From NCBI GenBank assembly GCA_902775975.1, contig CACYOC010000001.1, positions 62,001 to 126,000 of the forward strand: a stretch of 64,000 nt of DNA. Direction: 5' to 3'. Position numbers and translations under genes: made by a program. The notes under the pieces are model-generated. The model was not told where the DNA came from. It saw only the letters and a list, made by a program, of their open reading frames with translations, and made no database searches. This document shows, piece by piece, positions 18,397-27,103 of this stretch. How positions within the stretch are numbered: the first letter of the stretch is position 1; each line of letters starts with the position of its first letter. The DNA is from an uncultured Bacteroidales bacterium (GTDB taxonomy: Bacteria; Bacteroidota; Bacteroidia; Bacteroidales; Bacteroidaceae).

Positions 18397-18460
18397 GCGT
18401 CAACGGAGGAAAGCCCCACTTGTCAAGGGGTACCGTAGGCAAGATAAATTGCATAGAAAT

Positions 18461-20917
18461 ATGAAAGTACTGAAGTTTGGCGGAACGTCCGTAGGTTCCG
18501 TAAAGAGCATTTTAAGCTTGAAGAAAATTGTGGAGACAGAGGCTCGGACGCAACCTGTCATCGTAGTAGTCAGTGCCCTTGGCGGCATTACGGACAAGTT
18601 GATAGCCACCTCACAGATGGCGCTCAAAGGTGACAAACGTTATCGCGAGGAATTCGACGCCATTGTGGAACGCCACCACCAGATGATAGACACTATCATC
18701 ACCGACCCCACCAAGAGAGAAAACTTGTTTCAGCGTGTAGATTCACTCTTCGAACAACTAAAGAGTATCTATTTCGGCGTTTACTTGATTCACGACCTGT
18801 CACGCAAGACACAGGATGCCATCGTGTCGTATGGTGAGCGACTGAGTTCGAATATCGTGGCGGCCCTCATCAAGAACGGCGTACGCATGAACAGCCGCGA
18901 CTTCATCCGCACAGAGCGCAAGAACGGCCGGCATGTGCTGGATGCCGACTTGACCACCCGCATGGTCAAGGAGGCCTTCACCCCCGTCTGCTGCGGTGCT
19001 GCAGCATCCAACCGTACCGTTGCCGTCGTGCCAGGCTTTATCAGCCGCGACCGTGACTCGGGCGAAACGACCAATCTGGGACGCGGCGGCAGCGACTATA
19101 CCGCTGCCATCATTGCAGCAGCCTTAGACGCTGAGGTGTTGGAGATATGGACCGACGTTGACGGTTTCATGACCGCCGACCCACGCGTCATCAAGACTGC
19201 CTACACCATCAACGAGCTCTCCTATGTCGAAGCCATGGAGCTCTGCAACTTCGGTGCGAAGGTCATCTATCCCCCGACTATTTACCCCGTCTGCATCAAG
19301 AATATTCCCATCAAGGTGAAGAATACCTTCAATCCTGAACATCCGGGAACACTCATCAAGGATCATATCGAGAACGACCGCAAGCCTATCAAGGGTATAT
19401 CGTCCATCAAGGGCACCACGCTCATCACAGTGACAGGTCTTTCCATGGTGGGTGTCATCGGTGTTAACCGCCGTATCTTCACCACGCTTGCCAACAAGGG
19501 CATCTCGGTATTCATGGTGTCGCAGGCATCCTCCGAGAACTCCACCTCCATTGGCGTGCGCGACGAAGATGCCGATGCCGCCGTGGAAGTGCTGAACGAA
19601 GAATTCAAGAAAGAGATAGAGACGGGTGCTATGTTCCCCATGCATGCAGAAAGCGGCTTGGCAACCATCGCCATCGTCGGCGAGAACATGAAGCATACGC
19701 CAGGCATTGCCGGAAAACTGTTCGGAACATTAGGACGTTCCGGTATCAGCGTCATTGCCTGTGCCCAGGGCGCCTCGGAGACCAACATTTCTTTTGTCGT
19801 CGAGGGACGATTCCTGCGCAAGTCGCTGAACGTGCTCCACGACTCCTTCTTCCTGTCAGAATACAAGGTGCTCAACCTCTTCATCTGCGGTACTGGAACG
19901 GTAGGCGGCATGCTGATAGAGCAAATCCATAAGCAGTACGACGAACTGATGCAGCGCAAGGGACTGAAGCTGAATGTGGTGGGTATCGCCACTTCGAAGA
20001 AGTATATCCTTGACCGTGACGGCATCGACCTTTCCACTTATAAAGAGCAGTTGGCTGACGCCCCCAATCCTACGGAAAGTCTGGCCAATGCCATCATCCA
20101 GATGAACATCTTCAACTCAGTGTTCGTCGATTGTACCGCCAGCAAGGAGATTGCCTCCCTGTATCAATCTTTCCTGGAACATAACATCAGCATCGTTGCT
20201 GCCAACAAGATTGCAGCGTCCAGCGACTATGCCAACTACATCCAGTTGAAGCAGACTGCCCGCGACCGCGGCGTCTGGTTCCGCTATGAAACAAATGTTG
20301 GAGCCGGACTTCCTATCATTGGAACTATCAATGACTTACGAAACTCCGGCGACAAGATTCTAAAGATAGAAGCCGTACTCTCAGGTACCCTCAACTTCAT
20401 CTTCAACGAGATAGCTGCCGACGTGCCTTTCTCGGAAACGGTGCGCCGTGCCAAGGAACAAGGCTACTCGGAACCCGACCCACGTATCGATCTCAGTGGA
20501 ACGGACGTGATTCGCAAACTGGTCATCCTGACCCGCGAAGCTGGTTATGAAGTGGAACAGCAGGATGTCGAGAAGCATCTCTTCGTGCCCAACGAGTTCT
20601 TCAATGGCTCTGTCGATGAGTTTTGGCAGAAGCTGCCCACACTCGACGCCGACTTCGAGCAGCGCCGTCAGAAGCTGGAAGCCGAGGGCAAGCGGTGGCG
20701 CTTTGTCGCTACGATGGAGAACGGCAGTACCAACGTGGCGCTGAAAGAGGTCGATCCTAACCATCCGTTCTATCGTTTGGAGGGTTCCAACAACATCGTC
20801 CTGCTCACCACCGAGCGCTATAAGGAATATCCCATGCAAATTCAGGGTTATGGTGCCGGTGCCGGCGTTACGGCAGCAGGCGTCTTCGCCAACATCATGA
20901 GCATTGCAAACATTTAA
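18461..20917 (+). CDS. thrA: Bifunctional aspartate kinase / homoserine dehydrogenase I
   Basis: Catalyses the first and third steps from aspartate to threonine and methionine. The ATG at 18461 gives MKVLKFGGTSVGS, the canonical kinase N-terminus; the open frame reaching back to 18392 covers the leader and is not used. The kinase domain spans about 1-290, the ACT regulatory domains about 310-450 (VTGLSMVGVIG, SQASSENSTSIGV, EGRFLRKSLNVLH), and homoserine dehydrogenase begins at LFICGTGTVGG (near 477) with EAVLSGTLNFIFNEI and GYSEPDPRIDLSGTDV. At 818 residues it is full length. It is followed 12 bases later by an apgM-like gene, as in the threonine operons of Bacteroides. Confidence 0.97.
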   Translation: MKVLKFGGTSVGSVKSILSLKKIVETEARTQPVIVVVSALGGITDKLIATSQMALKGDKRYREEFDAIVERHHQMIDTIITDPTKRENLFQRVDSLFEQLKSIYFGVYLIHDLSRKTQDAIVSYGERLSSNIVAALIKNGVRMNSRDFIRTERKNGRHVLDADLTTRMVKEAFTPVCCGAAASNRTVAVVPGFISRDRDSGETTNLGRGGSDYTAAIIAAALDAEVLEIWTDVDGFMTADPRVIKTAYTINELSYVEAMELCNFGAKVIYPPTIYPVCIKNIPIKVKNTFNPEHPGTLIKDHIENDRKPIKGISSIKGTTLITVTGLSMVGVIGVNRRIFTTLANKGISVFMVSQASSENSTSIGVRDEDADAAVEVLNEEFKKEIETGAMFPMHAESGLATIAIVGENMKHTPGIAGKLFGTLGRSGISVIACAQGASETNISFVVEGRFLRKSLNVLHDSFFLSEYKVLNLFICGTGTVGGMLIEQIHKQYDELMQRKGLKLNVVGIATSKKYILDRDGIDLSTYKEQLADAPNPTESLANAIIQMNIFNSVFVDCTASKEIASLYQSFLEHNISIVAANKIAASSDYANYIQLKQTARDRGVWFRYETNVGAGLPIIGTINDLRNSGDKILKIEAVLSGTLNFIFNEIAADVPFSETVRRAKEQGYSEPDPRIDLSGTDVIRKLVILTREAGYEVEQQDVEKHLFVPNEFFNGSVDEFWQKLPTLDADFEQRRQKLEAEGKRWRFVATMENGSTNVALKEVDPNHPFYRLEGSNNIVLLTTERYKEYPMQIQGYGAGAGVTAAGVFANIMSIANI

Positions 20918-20929
20918 GCAGCGACGGTT

Positions 20930-22243
20930 ATGAAGCACATCATTATCTTAGGCGACGGCATGGCAGACCATCACGTAGCCTCATTAGGAGACAAGACACT
21001 GTTGCAGTACGCAAAGCCTGCCTATATGAACCGATTGGCCCGTGAGGGGCGCTGTGGACGTCTCGTCACCGTTCCCGAAGGCTTTCCTCCCGGTTCCGAA
21101 GTGGCGAATACTGCCATTTTGGGTTACGACCTCAACAAGGTCTATGAAGGCCGCGGACCGCTGGAAGCTGCGAGCATAGGCTACGACATGGCAGACGACG
21201 ATTTTGCCATTCGCTGCAACATCATCACGCTGGAAGACGGGAAAATCATCACGCATAACGGAGGAAACCTCGAAACTGAAGATGCCCGCCAGCTCATTGA
21301 CTATCTCAACGAGCACCTTGCTAAACCCGTCAATGAGCGAGAAGGTTGCGAGCGTGTGAAGTTTGTCTGTGGCATACAATACCGCCATTTACTCGTCATC
21401 AAGGGTGGCAACAAGCACATTGTCTGCAATCCGCCTCATGACCATCCCAACGAACCGTGGCGCCCCCTGCTGGTAGCACCCGAGGCGGTCAGCGATACTG
21501 CGGTCAGCGGTTCTGCCAACACCGATACTGCGGTCAGCGGTTCTCCCGCTGACACTACCGTTCGCCTTTCCCCCGAAGCAACCGCAGCCCTGCTCAACGA
21601 GCTCATTCTCCGTTCCCAGGAGCTGCTCGTCAAACACCCATACAACGTGGCGAAAGCCCAGAAAGGCGAGCGCCAGGCTAACAGCATCTGGCCATGGAGC
21701 GGCGGCTATCGTCCTGAGATGCAAACCCTGATGGCTCAGTACCCTCAGATTAAGAGCGGTGCCGTCATCTCCGCCGTTGACCTCATACAAGGCATCGGCC
21801 GCTATGCCGGTTTGCGTATCATCAAAGTTCCTGGAGCTACCGGTCTTGCCAACACCAACTACGAGGGCAAGGCACAGGCAGCCATCGAGGCGTTGAAGAC
21901 CGACGACTTCGTCTTCGTACATGTCGAGGCTACTGACGAGGCTGGTCACGACGGTGACATCGACCTGAAGCTGCGTGCTATCGACTACTTGGACAAGCGT
22001 CTTATCAAGCCCATCCTTGAGGCTATAGAGGAAATGAAGGAAGACGTCTGCATCGCTATCCTGCCCGACCACCCCACGCCTGTCGAGCTACGCATTCATG
22101 TCAATGAGCCCGTGCCGTTCATCATCTGGCATCGCGGCATTGAACCTGACAGCGTGCAGCACTACGACGAAGAGTCGTGCGTCATGGGCGCCTACGGCCT
22201 ACTCCGCCTGAACGAGTTCATGCAGGCCTTCATGAATGAGTAG
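20930..22243 (+). CDS. ApgM-like phosphoglycerate mutase family protein, probable homoserine kinase
   Basis: A 437-residue alkaline-phosphatase-superfamily protein of the archaeal-type cofactor-independent phosphoglycerate mutase family: GDGMAD near the start, PPGSEVANTAILGYD (catalytic Ser region, near residue 60), EATDEAGHDGD and LPDHPTPVE in the C-terminal metal site. Its place directly behind thrA, with no classical GHMP-type thrB seen in the window, fits the proposal that this family supplies homoserine kinase in Bacteroidetes. That assignment rests on family knowledge and context. Residues about 185-215 form a low-complexity insert with DTAVSGS repeated, encoded by a 30-bp duplication at 21493-21552. 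No thrC follows; the next gene, pyrD, is convergent and its stop abuts this stop without a gap. Confidence 0.85.
   Translation: MKHIIILGDGMADHHVASLGDKTLLQYAKPAYMNRLAREGRCGRLVTVPEGFPPGSEVANTAILGYDLNKVYEGRGPLEAASIGYDMADDDFAIRCNIITLEDGKIITHNGGNLETEDARQLIDYLNEHLAKPVNEREGCERVKFVCGIQYRHLLVIKGGNKHIVCNPPHDHPNEPWRPLLVAPEAVSDTAVSGSANTDTAVSGSPADTTVRLSPEATAALLNELILRSQELLVKHPYNVAKAQKGERQANSIWPWSGGYRPEMQTLMAQYPQIKSGAVISAVDLIQGIGRYAGLRIIKVPGATGLANTNYEGKAQAAIEALKTDDFVFVHVEATDEAGHDGDIDLKLRAIDYLDKRLIKPILEAIEEMKEDVCIAILPDHPTPVELRIHVNEPVPFIIWHRGIEPDSVQHYDEESCVMGAYGLLRLNEFMQAFMNE
21493..21552 (+). repeat. 30-bp in-frame tandem duplication inside the apgM-like gene
   Basis: The 22 bases beginning CGATACTGCGGTCAGC at 21493 recur exactly at 21523, so the unit is 30 bp. 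It encodes DTAVSGS twice in a low-complexity loop. A shorter related segment (GCGGTCAGCGATACTG) precedes the first unit. The length being a multiple of three keeps the frame. Confidence 0.85.
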
Positions 22244-23152
22244 TTACTCAACGACACCGATGATTTCCTGAATGCTTTGGCAACCGTGGCTGTCGAGCCA
22301 GCGGTTGATGCCGTCGCGCACTTTCAGCGTGATGGCAGGGTCGAGGAAGTTGGCAGTGCCTATCTCAATGGCGGTAGCGCCTGCCATGAAGAATTCGATG
22401 GCATCCTCGGCAGTCATGATACCTCCCAAGCCAACAACGGGAATGTTGACTGCCTTTGCCACTTGCCACACCATACGCACAGCAACGGGTTTGACACAGG
22501 GACCGGAAAGACCGCCCGTTCCGATGCTGAGGCGTGAACGGCGACGTTCTATGTCGATACTCATGCCCATCAGCGTATTGATGAGCGACACGGAGTCAGC
22601 ACCCTGAGCCTCACAACTTCTTGCAATGTCGGCAATGTTGGTCACGTTGGGCGAGAGTTTGACGATGAGTGTCTTATGGTAACGCTGGCGGACGGCACGC
22701 ACCACACTCTCAGCTCCCTGGCAGGTCACGCCAAAAGCCATACCACCATCTCGAACGTTGGGACACGAGATGTTAAGTTCGATGGCGGGGATATGCTCCA
22801 ACGCATCAATACAGGCAGCGCACTCAGCATAGTCTTCTGGCGACGAACCACTAACGTTTACAATAACATTTGTCTTTAAATCATTGATTTGCGGATAGAT
22901 ATGTTCACAGAAGTAATCAACACCTTTATTCTGCAAACCCACACAATTAAGCATACCGCCGGTGGTTTCTGCCATGCGTGGATAGTCGTTTCCCTCGCGA
23001 GGATGGAGGGTGGTTCCCTTGACGATGATGCCCCCGATTTCGTTGAGGGGGACGAAGTCTTGGAACTCCAGTCCATAGCCAAAAGTTCCCGATGCCGTCA
23101 TCACAGGATTCTTCAGAGCCAGTGCTCCGATATTTACATTTAGCTTTGCCAT
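22244..23152 (-). CDS. pyrD: Dihydroorotate dehydrogenase B, catalytic subunit
   Basis: Class 1B dihydroorotate dehydrogenase (PyrDB), the FMN subunit that oxidises dihydroorotate in pyrimidine synthesis. Visible are TASGTFGYG (near residue 20), the catalytic-cysteine loop NISCPNV (near 130) and the FMN-binding VGLGGI and [10 protein letters not shown] motifs. The 302-residue length is typical. It overlaps pyrK by 13 bases, which is standard for the PyrDB-PyrK heterotetramer. Its stop codon directly abuts that of the convergent apgM-like gene. Confidence 0.97.
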   Translation of the reverse strand: MAKLNVNIGALALKNPVMTASGTFGYGLEFQDFVPLNEIGGIIVKGTTLHPREGNDYPRMAETTGGMLNCVGLQNKGVDYFCEHIYPQINDLKTNVIVNVSGSSPEDYAECAACIDALEHIPAIELNISCPNVRDGGMAFGVTCQGAESVVRAVRQRYHKTLIVKLSPNVTNIADIARSCEAQGADSVSLINTLMGMSIDIERRRSRLSIGTGGLSGPCVKPVAVRMVWQVAKAVNIPVVGLGGIMTAEDAIEFFMAGATAIEIGTANFLDPAITLKVRDGINRWLDSHGCQSIQEIIGVVE

Positions 23153-23910
23153 AGTAGTCGTTTGATGTTAAACACTGGACCTTCCTTGCAGACGCAGAGG
23201 TTGCCTTCCTTCGTCTTTTCCACGCAGCACAGACAGGCTCCTAAGCCACACGCCATCAGATTTTCCAGCGATGCCTCGCACTCGATGTCTTGCTCTGTAG
23301 CATAGCGGGCTACCGCCTTCATCATAGGCGTGGGACCGCAGGTATAGATATAGTCGAAACGCTCCTCACGAAGGATGCTGTGATTGGTGACGAAACCCTT
23401 TTCACCCAGCGAACCGTCTTCCGTAGTCACGAAGACACGTCCCCACTGCTTGAACAAGTCTATCTCCAGCACGTCTTTGGCGCTGCGTCCTCCCAAGAGG
23501 AAGGTCGGTTTCTTGCCTGCATTCTTGAGTGCTGCACCTAAGTAAAGAAGCGGTGCCACACCTACTCCACCACCCACCAGCAGCGGCGCGTTCTGTGATG
23601 CCTGCAAAGAGAACCCGTTGCCCAAGGGCAGCACACAGTTCACGACATCACCTTTCTTCAGACTTCCGAGCCATCGCGTGCCTTCGCCAATCATGGCCAC
23701 CATCAGCCATAGCTCGTTACGTTCACAATCCACAAAGTTGATGGAGATAGGACGTCGCAAGAATACCGTTGGAGTCTGGTCGATGCGCACCTCGACGAAT
23801 TGTCCGGGTAGCATGGCGGGTAGTGTCTCCTGCTGTGTCAGGCGCAATAGTGCATGCCGTTCGCTCAGGTGTTCTACACCACAAACCGTTAAGTCAAGAA
23901 TCTGTTTCAT
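23140..23910 (-). CDS. pyrK: Dihydroorotate dehydrogenase B, electron-transfer subunit PyrK
   Basis: Carries FAD and a 2Fe-2S cluster and passes electrons from PyrD to NAD. Residues resemble the ferredoxin-reductase fold: RRPISIN (FAD), [12 protein letters not shown] (NAD/FAD site), and the cluster cysteines in [14 protein letters not shown] and NLCVCKEG near the C-terminus. I take the ATG at 23910 (MKQILDLTV, 256 residues). The frame extends to a TTG at 23922 but that codon lies inside the -7 box. The -7 box is so close to the ATG that the message should have a leader of only a few bases. Confidence 0.96.
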   Translation of the reverse strand: MKQILDLTVCGVEHLSERHALLRLTQQETLPAMLPGQFVEVRIDQTPTVFLRRPISINFVDCERNELWLMVAMIGEGTRWLGSLKKGDVVNCVLPLGNGFSLQASQNAPLLVGGGVGVAPLLYLGAALKNAGKKPTFLLGGRSAKDVLEIDLFKQWGRVFVTTEDGSLGEKGFVTNHSILREERFDYIYTCGPTPMMKAVARYATEQDIECEASLENLMACGLGACLCCVEKTKEGNLCVCKEGPVFNIKRLLWQS

Positions 23911-23918
23911 AATCGCGT

Positions 23919-23928
23919 GCAAAGGTAA
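23919..23928 (-). promoter_or_regulatory. pyrK-pyrD promoter -7 box
   Basis: On the minus strand the box reads TTACCTTTGC, ending 8 bases before the ATG of pyrK. The corresponding -33 position (about 23948-23951) falls inside the first units of the 9-bp tandem repeat, and no good TTTG is present there. Confidence 0.6.
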
Positions 23929-23937
23929 TAAATTTGT

Positions 23938-24045
23938 AGAAGTTAAAGAAGTTAAAGAAGTTAAAGAAGTTAAAGAAGTTAAAGAAGTTAAAGAAGTTAA
24001 AGAAGTTAAAGAAGTTAGAGAAGTTAGAGAAGTTAGAGAAGTTAA
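23938..24045. repeat. Twelve tandem copies of a 9-bp repeat, AGAAGTTAA/G
   Basis: Units 1-8 and 12 read AGAAGTTAA; units 9-11 read AGAAGTTAG. The array begins 10 bases upstream of the pyrK -7 box and covers the place of its -33 element. Its last unit supplies the stop codon (24042-24044, TAA on the minus strand) of the flavoprotein gene. Copy-number change would keep the distal gene intact but alter what lies in front of the pyrK promoter only if the proximal units also changed. Confidence 0.95.
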
Positions 24046-25232
24046 AGGGAAGTATTATTCGCAATGCTTTTTGCCACGACAAACGCTGTAGTCCATGCCG
24101 CCTGGAAGTTAAAGCCTCCGGTGACACCATCAATATCGAGCACTTCTCCGGCAAAGAAAAGATGAGGGACATGGCGACTCTCCAGCGTGTTGGGATTGAC
24201 AGCCTTCAGCGAAATGCCGCCACAAGTGACAAATTCGTCTTTGAATGGGGCACGACCAGCTATCTGGTAAGTATCGTTGGTCAGCACGTTAACCAGGCGG
24301 TTGACGTCTTTCTTGTTCAGTTCCGTCCAGCGAATCTGCGCCCGACTCCCTATCGACTTGTCGAGCAGGAATGCCCACAGGCGCTGTTGAAGTCCAAAAG
24401 GGCAGTAGGTATGCAGTTGTTTCTGGGGTTGGCGGGCTGCCTGCTGGTTGAGCACATCGGAAACGTGCTCCGCAGTAGTGCCGGCACCCAGCCAGTTAAC
24501 GCGCAGTGCCGCCTGATAACCAGCATCAGCCAGATGGCGTGCGGCATAGCTCGACAATCGCAAAATGGCGGGTCCGCTCAGTCCCCAATGCGTGATGAGC
24601 AGCGGCCCCTCGGCCCGTAGCTTTGTGCCTGTCAGCAGCACCTCAGCCTCTGTCACGAGACCCATCAGTGCCGTCAGAGCGGCATCGTGAATGCTGAAGG
24701 TAAACAACGACGGAACGGGAGCTTCTATCTCGTGCCCCAGTGCAGCAAGCCATTGCAGCCCTTCACCCTTCGGACTGCCACCGGTAGTGACGCAGACATA
24801 GTCGAAGTCCTGGAGCTGCTCTAAAGAGGAAATCTTCTCATGCGTCTTAATCGTAATATGGTAGCGGCGTGCCAGCGCCAGGAAACAGTCGATGACGGCA
24901 TGCGAATCCTGTGCTTCTGGGAACACGCACTCGTCGTCCTGCGTCACCAAAGGTACTCCGTGCTGCTCGAACCAGCGGTAGGCATCCTCGTTGCTGAACA
25001 CGTTGAACAACCGCTTCATCAGCCGGTGTCCTCGTGGATAGACCTGCGAGAAGTCGGTCACCAAGCGAAAGGAGTTGGTGCAGTTGCAACGTCCTCCCCC
25101 ACTCACCTCGACCTTCGTCAGCACGCGCTGGCTGCGCTCGAAGATCGTTACCTGCATCTCGGGCATCATCTCCTTCAGGTTGACGGCGAGAAAAAAGCCT
25201 GCGGCACCGCCGCCTATTACTGCTGTCTTCAT
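24042..25232 (-). CDS. HI0933-type NAD(P)/FAD-dependent oxidoreductase
   Basis: A 396-residue flavoprotein of the HI0933/BaiN family. The Rossmann FAD motif GGGAAGFFLA follows the ATG at 25232 (MKTAVIGGG); the frame reaching back to 25268 covers the promoter. Other family signatures are EVSGGGRCNCTN (near residue 45), VTTGGSPKGEG (near 155) and the C-terminal FFAGEVLDIDGVTGGFN with FQAAW, which closes the FAD site. The reaction is not established for most family members. The gene is minus-strand, with a -7 box TACCTTTGT at 25255-25263, divergent from the nucleoside kinase gene. Its stop codon lies in the 9-bp repeat array. Confidence 0.93.
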   Translation of the reverse strand: MKTAVIGGGAAGFFLAVNLKEMMPEMQVTIFERSQRVLTKVEVSGGGRCNCTNSFRLVTDFSQVYPRGHRLMKRLFNVFSNEDAYRWFEQHGVPLVTQDDECVFPEAQDSHAVIDCFLALARRYHITIKTHEKISSLEQLQDFDYVCVTTGGSPKGEGLQWLAALGHEIEAPVPSLFTFSIHDAALTALMGLVTEAEVLLTGTKLRAEGPLLITHWGLSGPAILRLSSYAARHLADAGYQAALRVNWLGAGTTAEHVSDVLNQQAARQPQKQLHTYCPFGLQQRLWAFLLDKSIGSRAQIRWTELNKKDVNRLVNVLTNDTYQIAGRAPFKDEFVTCGGISLKAVNPNTLESRHVPHLFFAGEVLDIDGVTGGFNFQAAWTTAFVVAKSIANNTSL

Positions 25233-25307
25233 GCTCAAAAAGTGCTTTATCGCCACAAAGGTACACATTTTCTGTCAGCTAATGGCACAAATGTGGAAAT
25301 AAATTCG

Positions 25308-25317
25308 TACCTTTGCG
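25308..25317 (+). promoter_or_regulatory. -7 box of the nucleoside kinase gene
   Basis: TACCTTTGCG, 26 bases before the ATG at 25343. It is divergent from a minus-strand box at 25255-25263 that serves the flavoprotein gene. No strong -33 TTTG is seen. Confidence 0.5.
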
Positions 25318-25342
25318 CCCAAATAACAAACACGCTACGCTC

Positions 25343-27022
25343 ATGCTTCAAATCCGCTGTAAGAACAACAACATGACGAAGAGTTTCCCCGAGGGGACTT
25401 CTCTGCTCGATGTCTATCAGGAGTTTGCCAATGACATCCATCTCCCTTATCCCGTAGTCTCTGCCAAAGTAAACAACGCCTCTCAGGGTCTGAAGTTCCG
25501 ACTGTACCAGAACCGTGACGTAGAGTTTATGGATGCCCGTGGAGGAAGTGGCCACCGTGTCTATGTCCGCTCTTTGTGCTTCGTGATGTACAAGGCGACG
25601 CAAGACACGTTCCCTGGCTCCAAGCTCTTCATTGAGCACACCATTTCACGCGGCTACTACTGTAACTTCAAGAAGAAAGGCGGAGAGCCGTTGGCAGACG
25701 GCGACGTAGAGCGCATCAGCCAGCGCATGCAGGAAATCGTCAGTCTGGACATGCCGTTCCGCCGCAACGAGGCCACCACCGAGGAAGCAATACGTGTCTT
25801 TTCCGAGCGTGGCTTTACGGACAAGGTGAAACTGCTGGAGACCTGCGGACAGATATACACCGACTACTATACGCTGGGCGATACTGCCGACTACTATTAC
25901 GGTCCGCTGGTGCCGTCGGCCGGCTATCTGAAGGTGTGGGCCTTAGAGCCTTATCACGACGGTATGCTGCTGCGTGTGCCCGACTGGAACAATCCGAATA
26001 TCCTGGCAGAGAAAGTCGATATGCCGAAGACTTACGAGATGTTTGCCGAGAAGACCCGCTGGGATATCATCATGCGACTGTCGAATGCCGGTGACGTGAA
26101 CAGAGCGGTGCTGAAAGGTCACGGCTCGGAACTGATACAGGTCAGCGAGGCGCTGCAGGAAAAGAAGATTGTGCAGATAGCCGAAGAGATAGACTGCCGC
26201 TTCCACCAGGAGGAGAACCCTATCCGTTTGGTGCTGATAACGGGTCCCAGCAGTTCGGGAAAGACCACGTTCTGCAAGCGTCTGAGCATCCAGCTGCTCG
26301 CCTGCGGACTGCGTCCCCTCTCCTTCTCTACCGACGACTACTTCGTCAACCGTGTCGATACACCGAAGCTGCCTACTGGCGACTACGACTTCGACAACAT
26401 CGAGGCTGTTGACTACCACCTGATGGAAGAGCACCTGACACGCCTGATGAAAGGCGAGCGTGTGGAGGTTCCGGAATATAACTTCGTGACGGGCAAACGC
26501 GAGTGGAACGGCAAAAAGCTGAAGATGACCAACGACAGCGTGCTCATCATCGAAGGTATTCATGCCCTCAACCCCTTGCTGACACAACAGATTGACAACG
26601 CGCTGAAGTTCCGCATCTATATCTCGGCGCTGACCAGCATCTCGCTGGACGACCACAACTGGATTCCCGTTCGCGACAACCGCCTGCTGCGCCGCATCAT
26701 CCGCGACTACAACAAGGGAGCGTTTACCGCCCAGCAGACCATCGCCCATTGGCCGAACGTCTGCGATGCCGAGGACAAATGGATCTTCCCCTATCAGGAG
26801 ACTGCCGACGCCATGTTCAACTCAGCCCTGAACATCGAGTTCGCCGTGCTGCGCACGCATGCCGAGCTGATTCTGGCTACCGTTCCGAAGAACTGTCCGG
26901 AATATGCCGAGGCCCACCGACTGCTGAAGTTCATCCGCTACTTCATTCCCGTCAGCGACAAAGAAATACCGCCAACGAGCATCATGCGTGAGTTCGTCGG
27001 CGGCAGCAGCTTCAAGTATTGA
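25343..27022 (+). CDS. Nucleoside (uridine-type) kinase with N-terminal TGS/tRNA-synthetase-like region
   Basis: A 559-residue protein found widely in Bacteroidetes. Residues 1-60 resemble a TGS domain. Residues about 65-200 resemble the second additional domain of threonyl-tRNA synthetase (FIEHTISRGYYC). Residues about 290-480 form a uridine/phosphoribulokinase-type kinase with Walker A TGPSSSGKTTF (near 302), STDDYFVNR and IIEGIHALNP. It probably phosphorylates uridine/cytidine or a related nucleoside with ATP; the N-terminal part may be regulatory. The ATG at 25343 (MLQIRCKNNN) is chosen over the open frame reaching 25313, which overlaps the -7 box. It ends before a bidirectional terminator. 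Confidence 0.87.
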   Translation: MLQIRCKNNNMTKSFPEGTSLLDVYQEFANDIHLPYPVVSAKVNNASQGLKFRLYQNRDVEFMDARGGSGHRVYVRSLCFVMYKATQDTFPGSKLFIEHTISRGYYCNFKKKGGEPLADGDVERISQRMQEIVSLDMPFRRNEATTEEAIRVFSERGFTDKVKLLETCGQIYTDYYTLGDTADYYYGPLVPSAGYLKVWALEPYHDGMLLRVPDWNNPNILAEKVDMPKTYEMFAEKTRWDIIMRLSNAGDVNRAVLKGHGSELIQVSEALQEKKIVQIAEEIDCRFHQEENPIRLVLITGPSSSGKTTFCKRLSIQLLACGLRPLSFSTDDYFVNRVDTPKLPTGDYDFDNIEAVDYHLMEEHLTRLMKGERVEVPEYNFVTGKREWNGKKLKMTNDSVLIIEGIHALNPLLTQQIDNALKFRIYISALTSISLDDHNWIPVRDNRLLRRIIRDYNKGAFTAQQTIAHWPNVCDAEDKWIFPYQETADAMFNSALNIEFAVLRTHAELILATVPKNCPEYAEAHRLLKFIRYFIPVSDKEIPPTSIMREFVGGSSFKY

Positions 27023-27031
27023 GCAGCGAGC

Positions 27032-27094
27032 AAAAAAAACAGGGAGGGTGAACCTCCCTGCACAGTGCGGGGAGGACAAGCCTCCCCGCCTTTT
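27032..27094. terminator. Bidirectional double-hairpin terminator between nucleoside kinase and rny
   Basis: Two adjacent stem-loops: CAGGGAGG/CCTCCCTG (27040-27047 and 27053-27060) and GCGGGGAGG/CCTCCCCGC (27067-27075 and 27081-27089). The second is followed by CTTTTCTTT for plus-strand transcripts. On the minus strand the first is followed by eight T residues (the A-run at 27032-27039), so both convergent genes are served. Confidence 0.88.
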
Positions 27095-27103
27095 CTTTGC
27101 GGT

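Noticed and set aside
18400..18460. Possible riboswitch or attenuator in the thrA leader
   Set aside because: Only about 60 bases, no Thr-rich leader peptide, no alternative terminator and no recognised riboswitch core.
23938..24045. CRISPR-like array
   Set aside because: Units are 9 bp with no spacers and no cas genes in the window; it is a simple tandem repeat.
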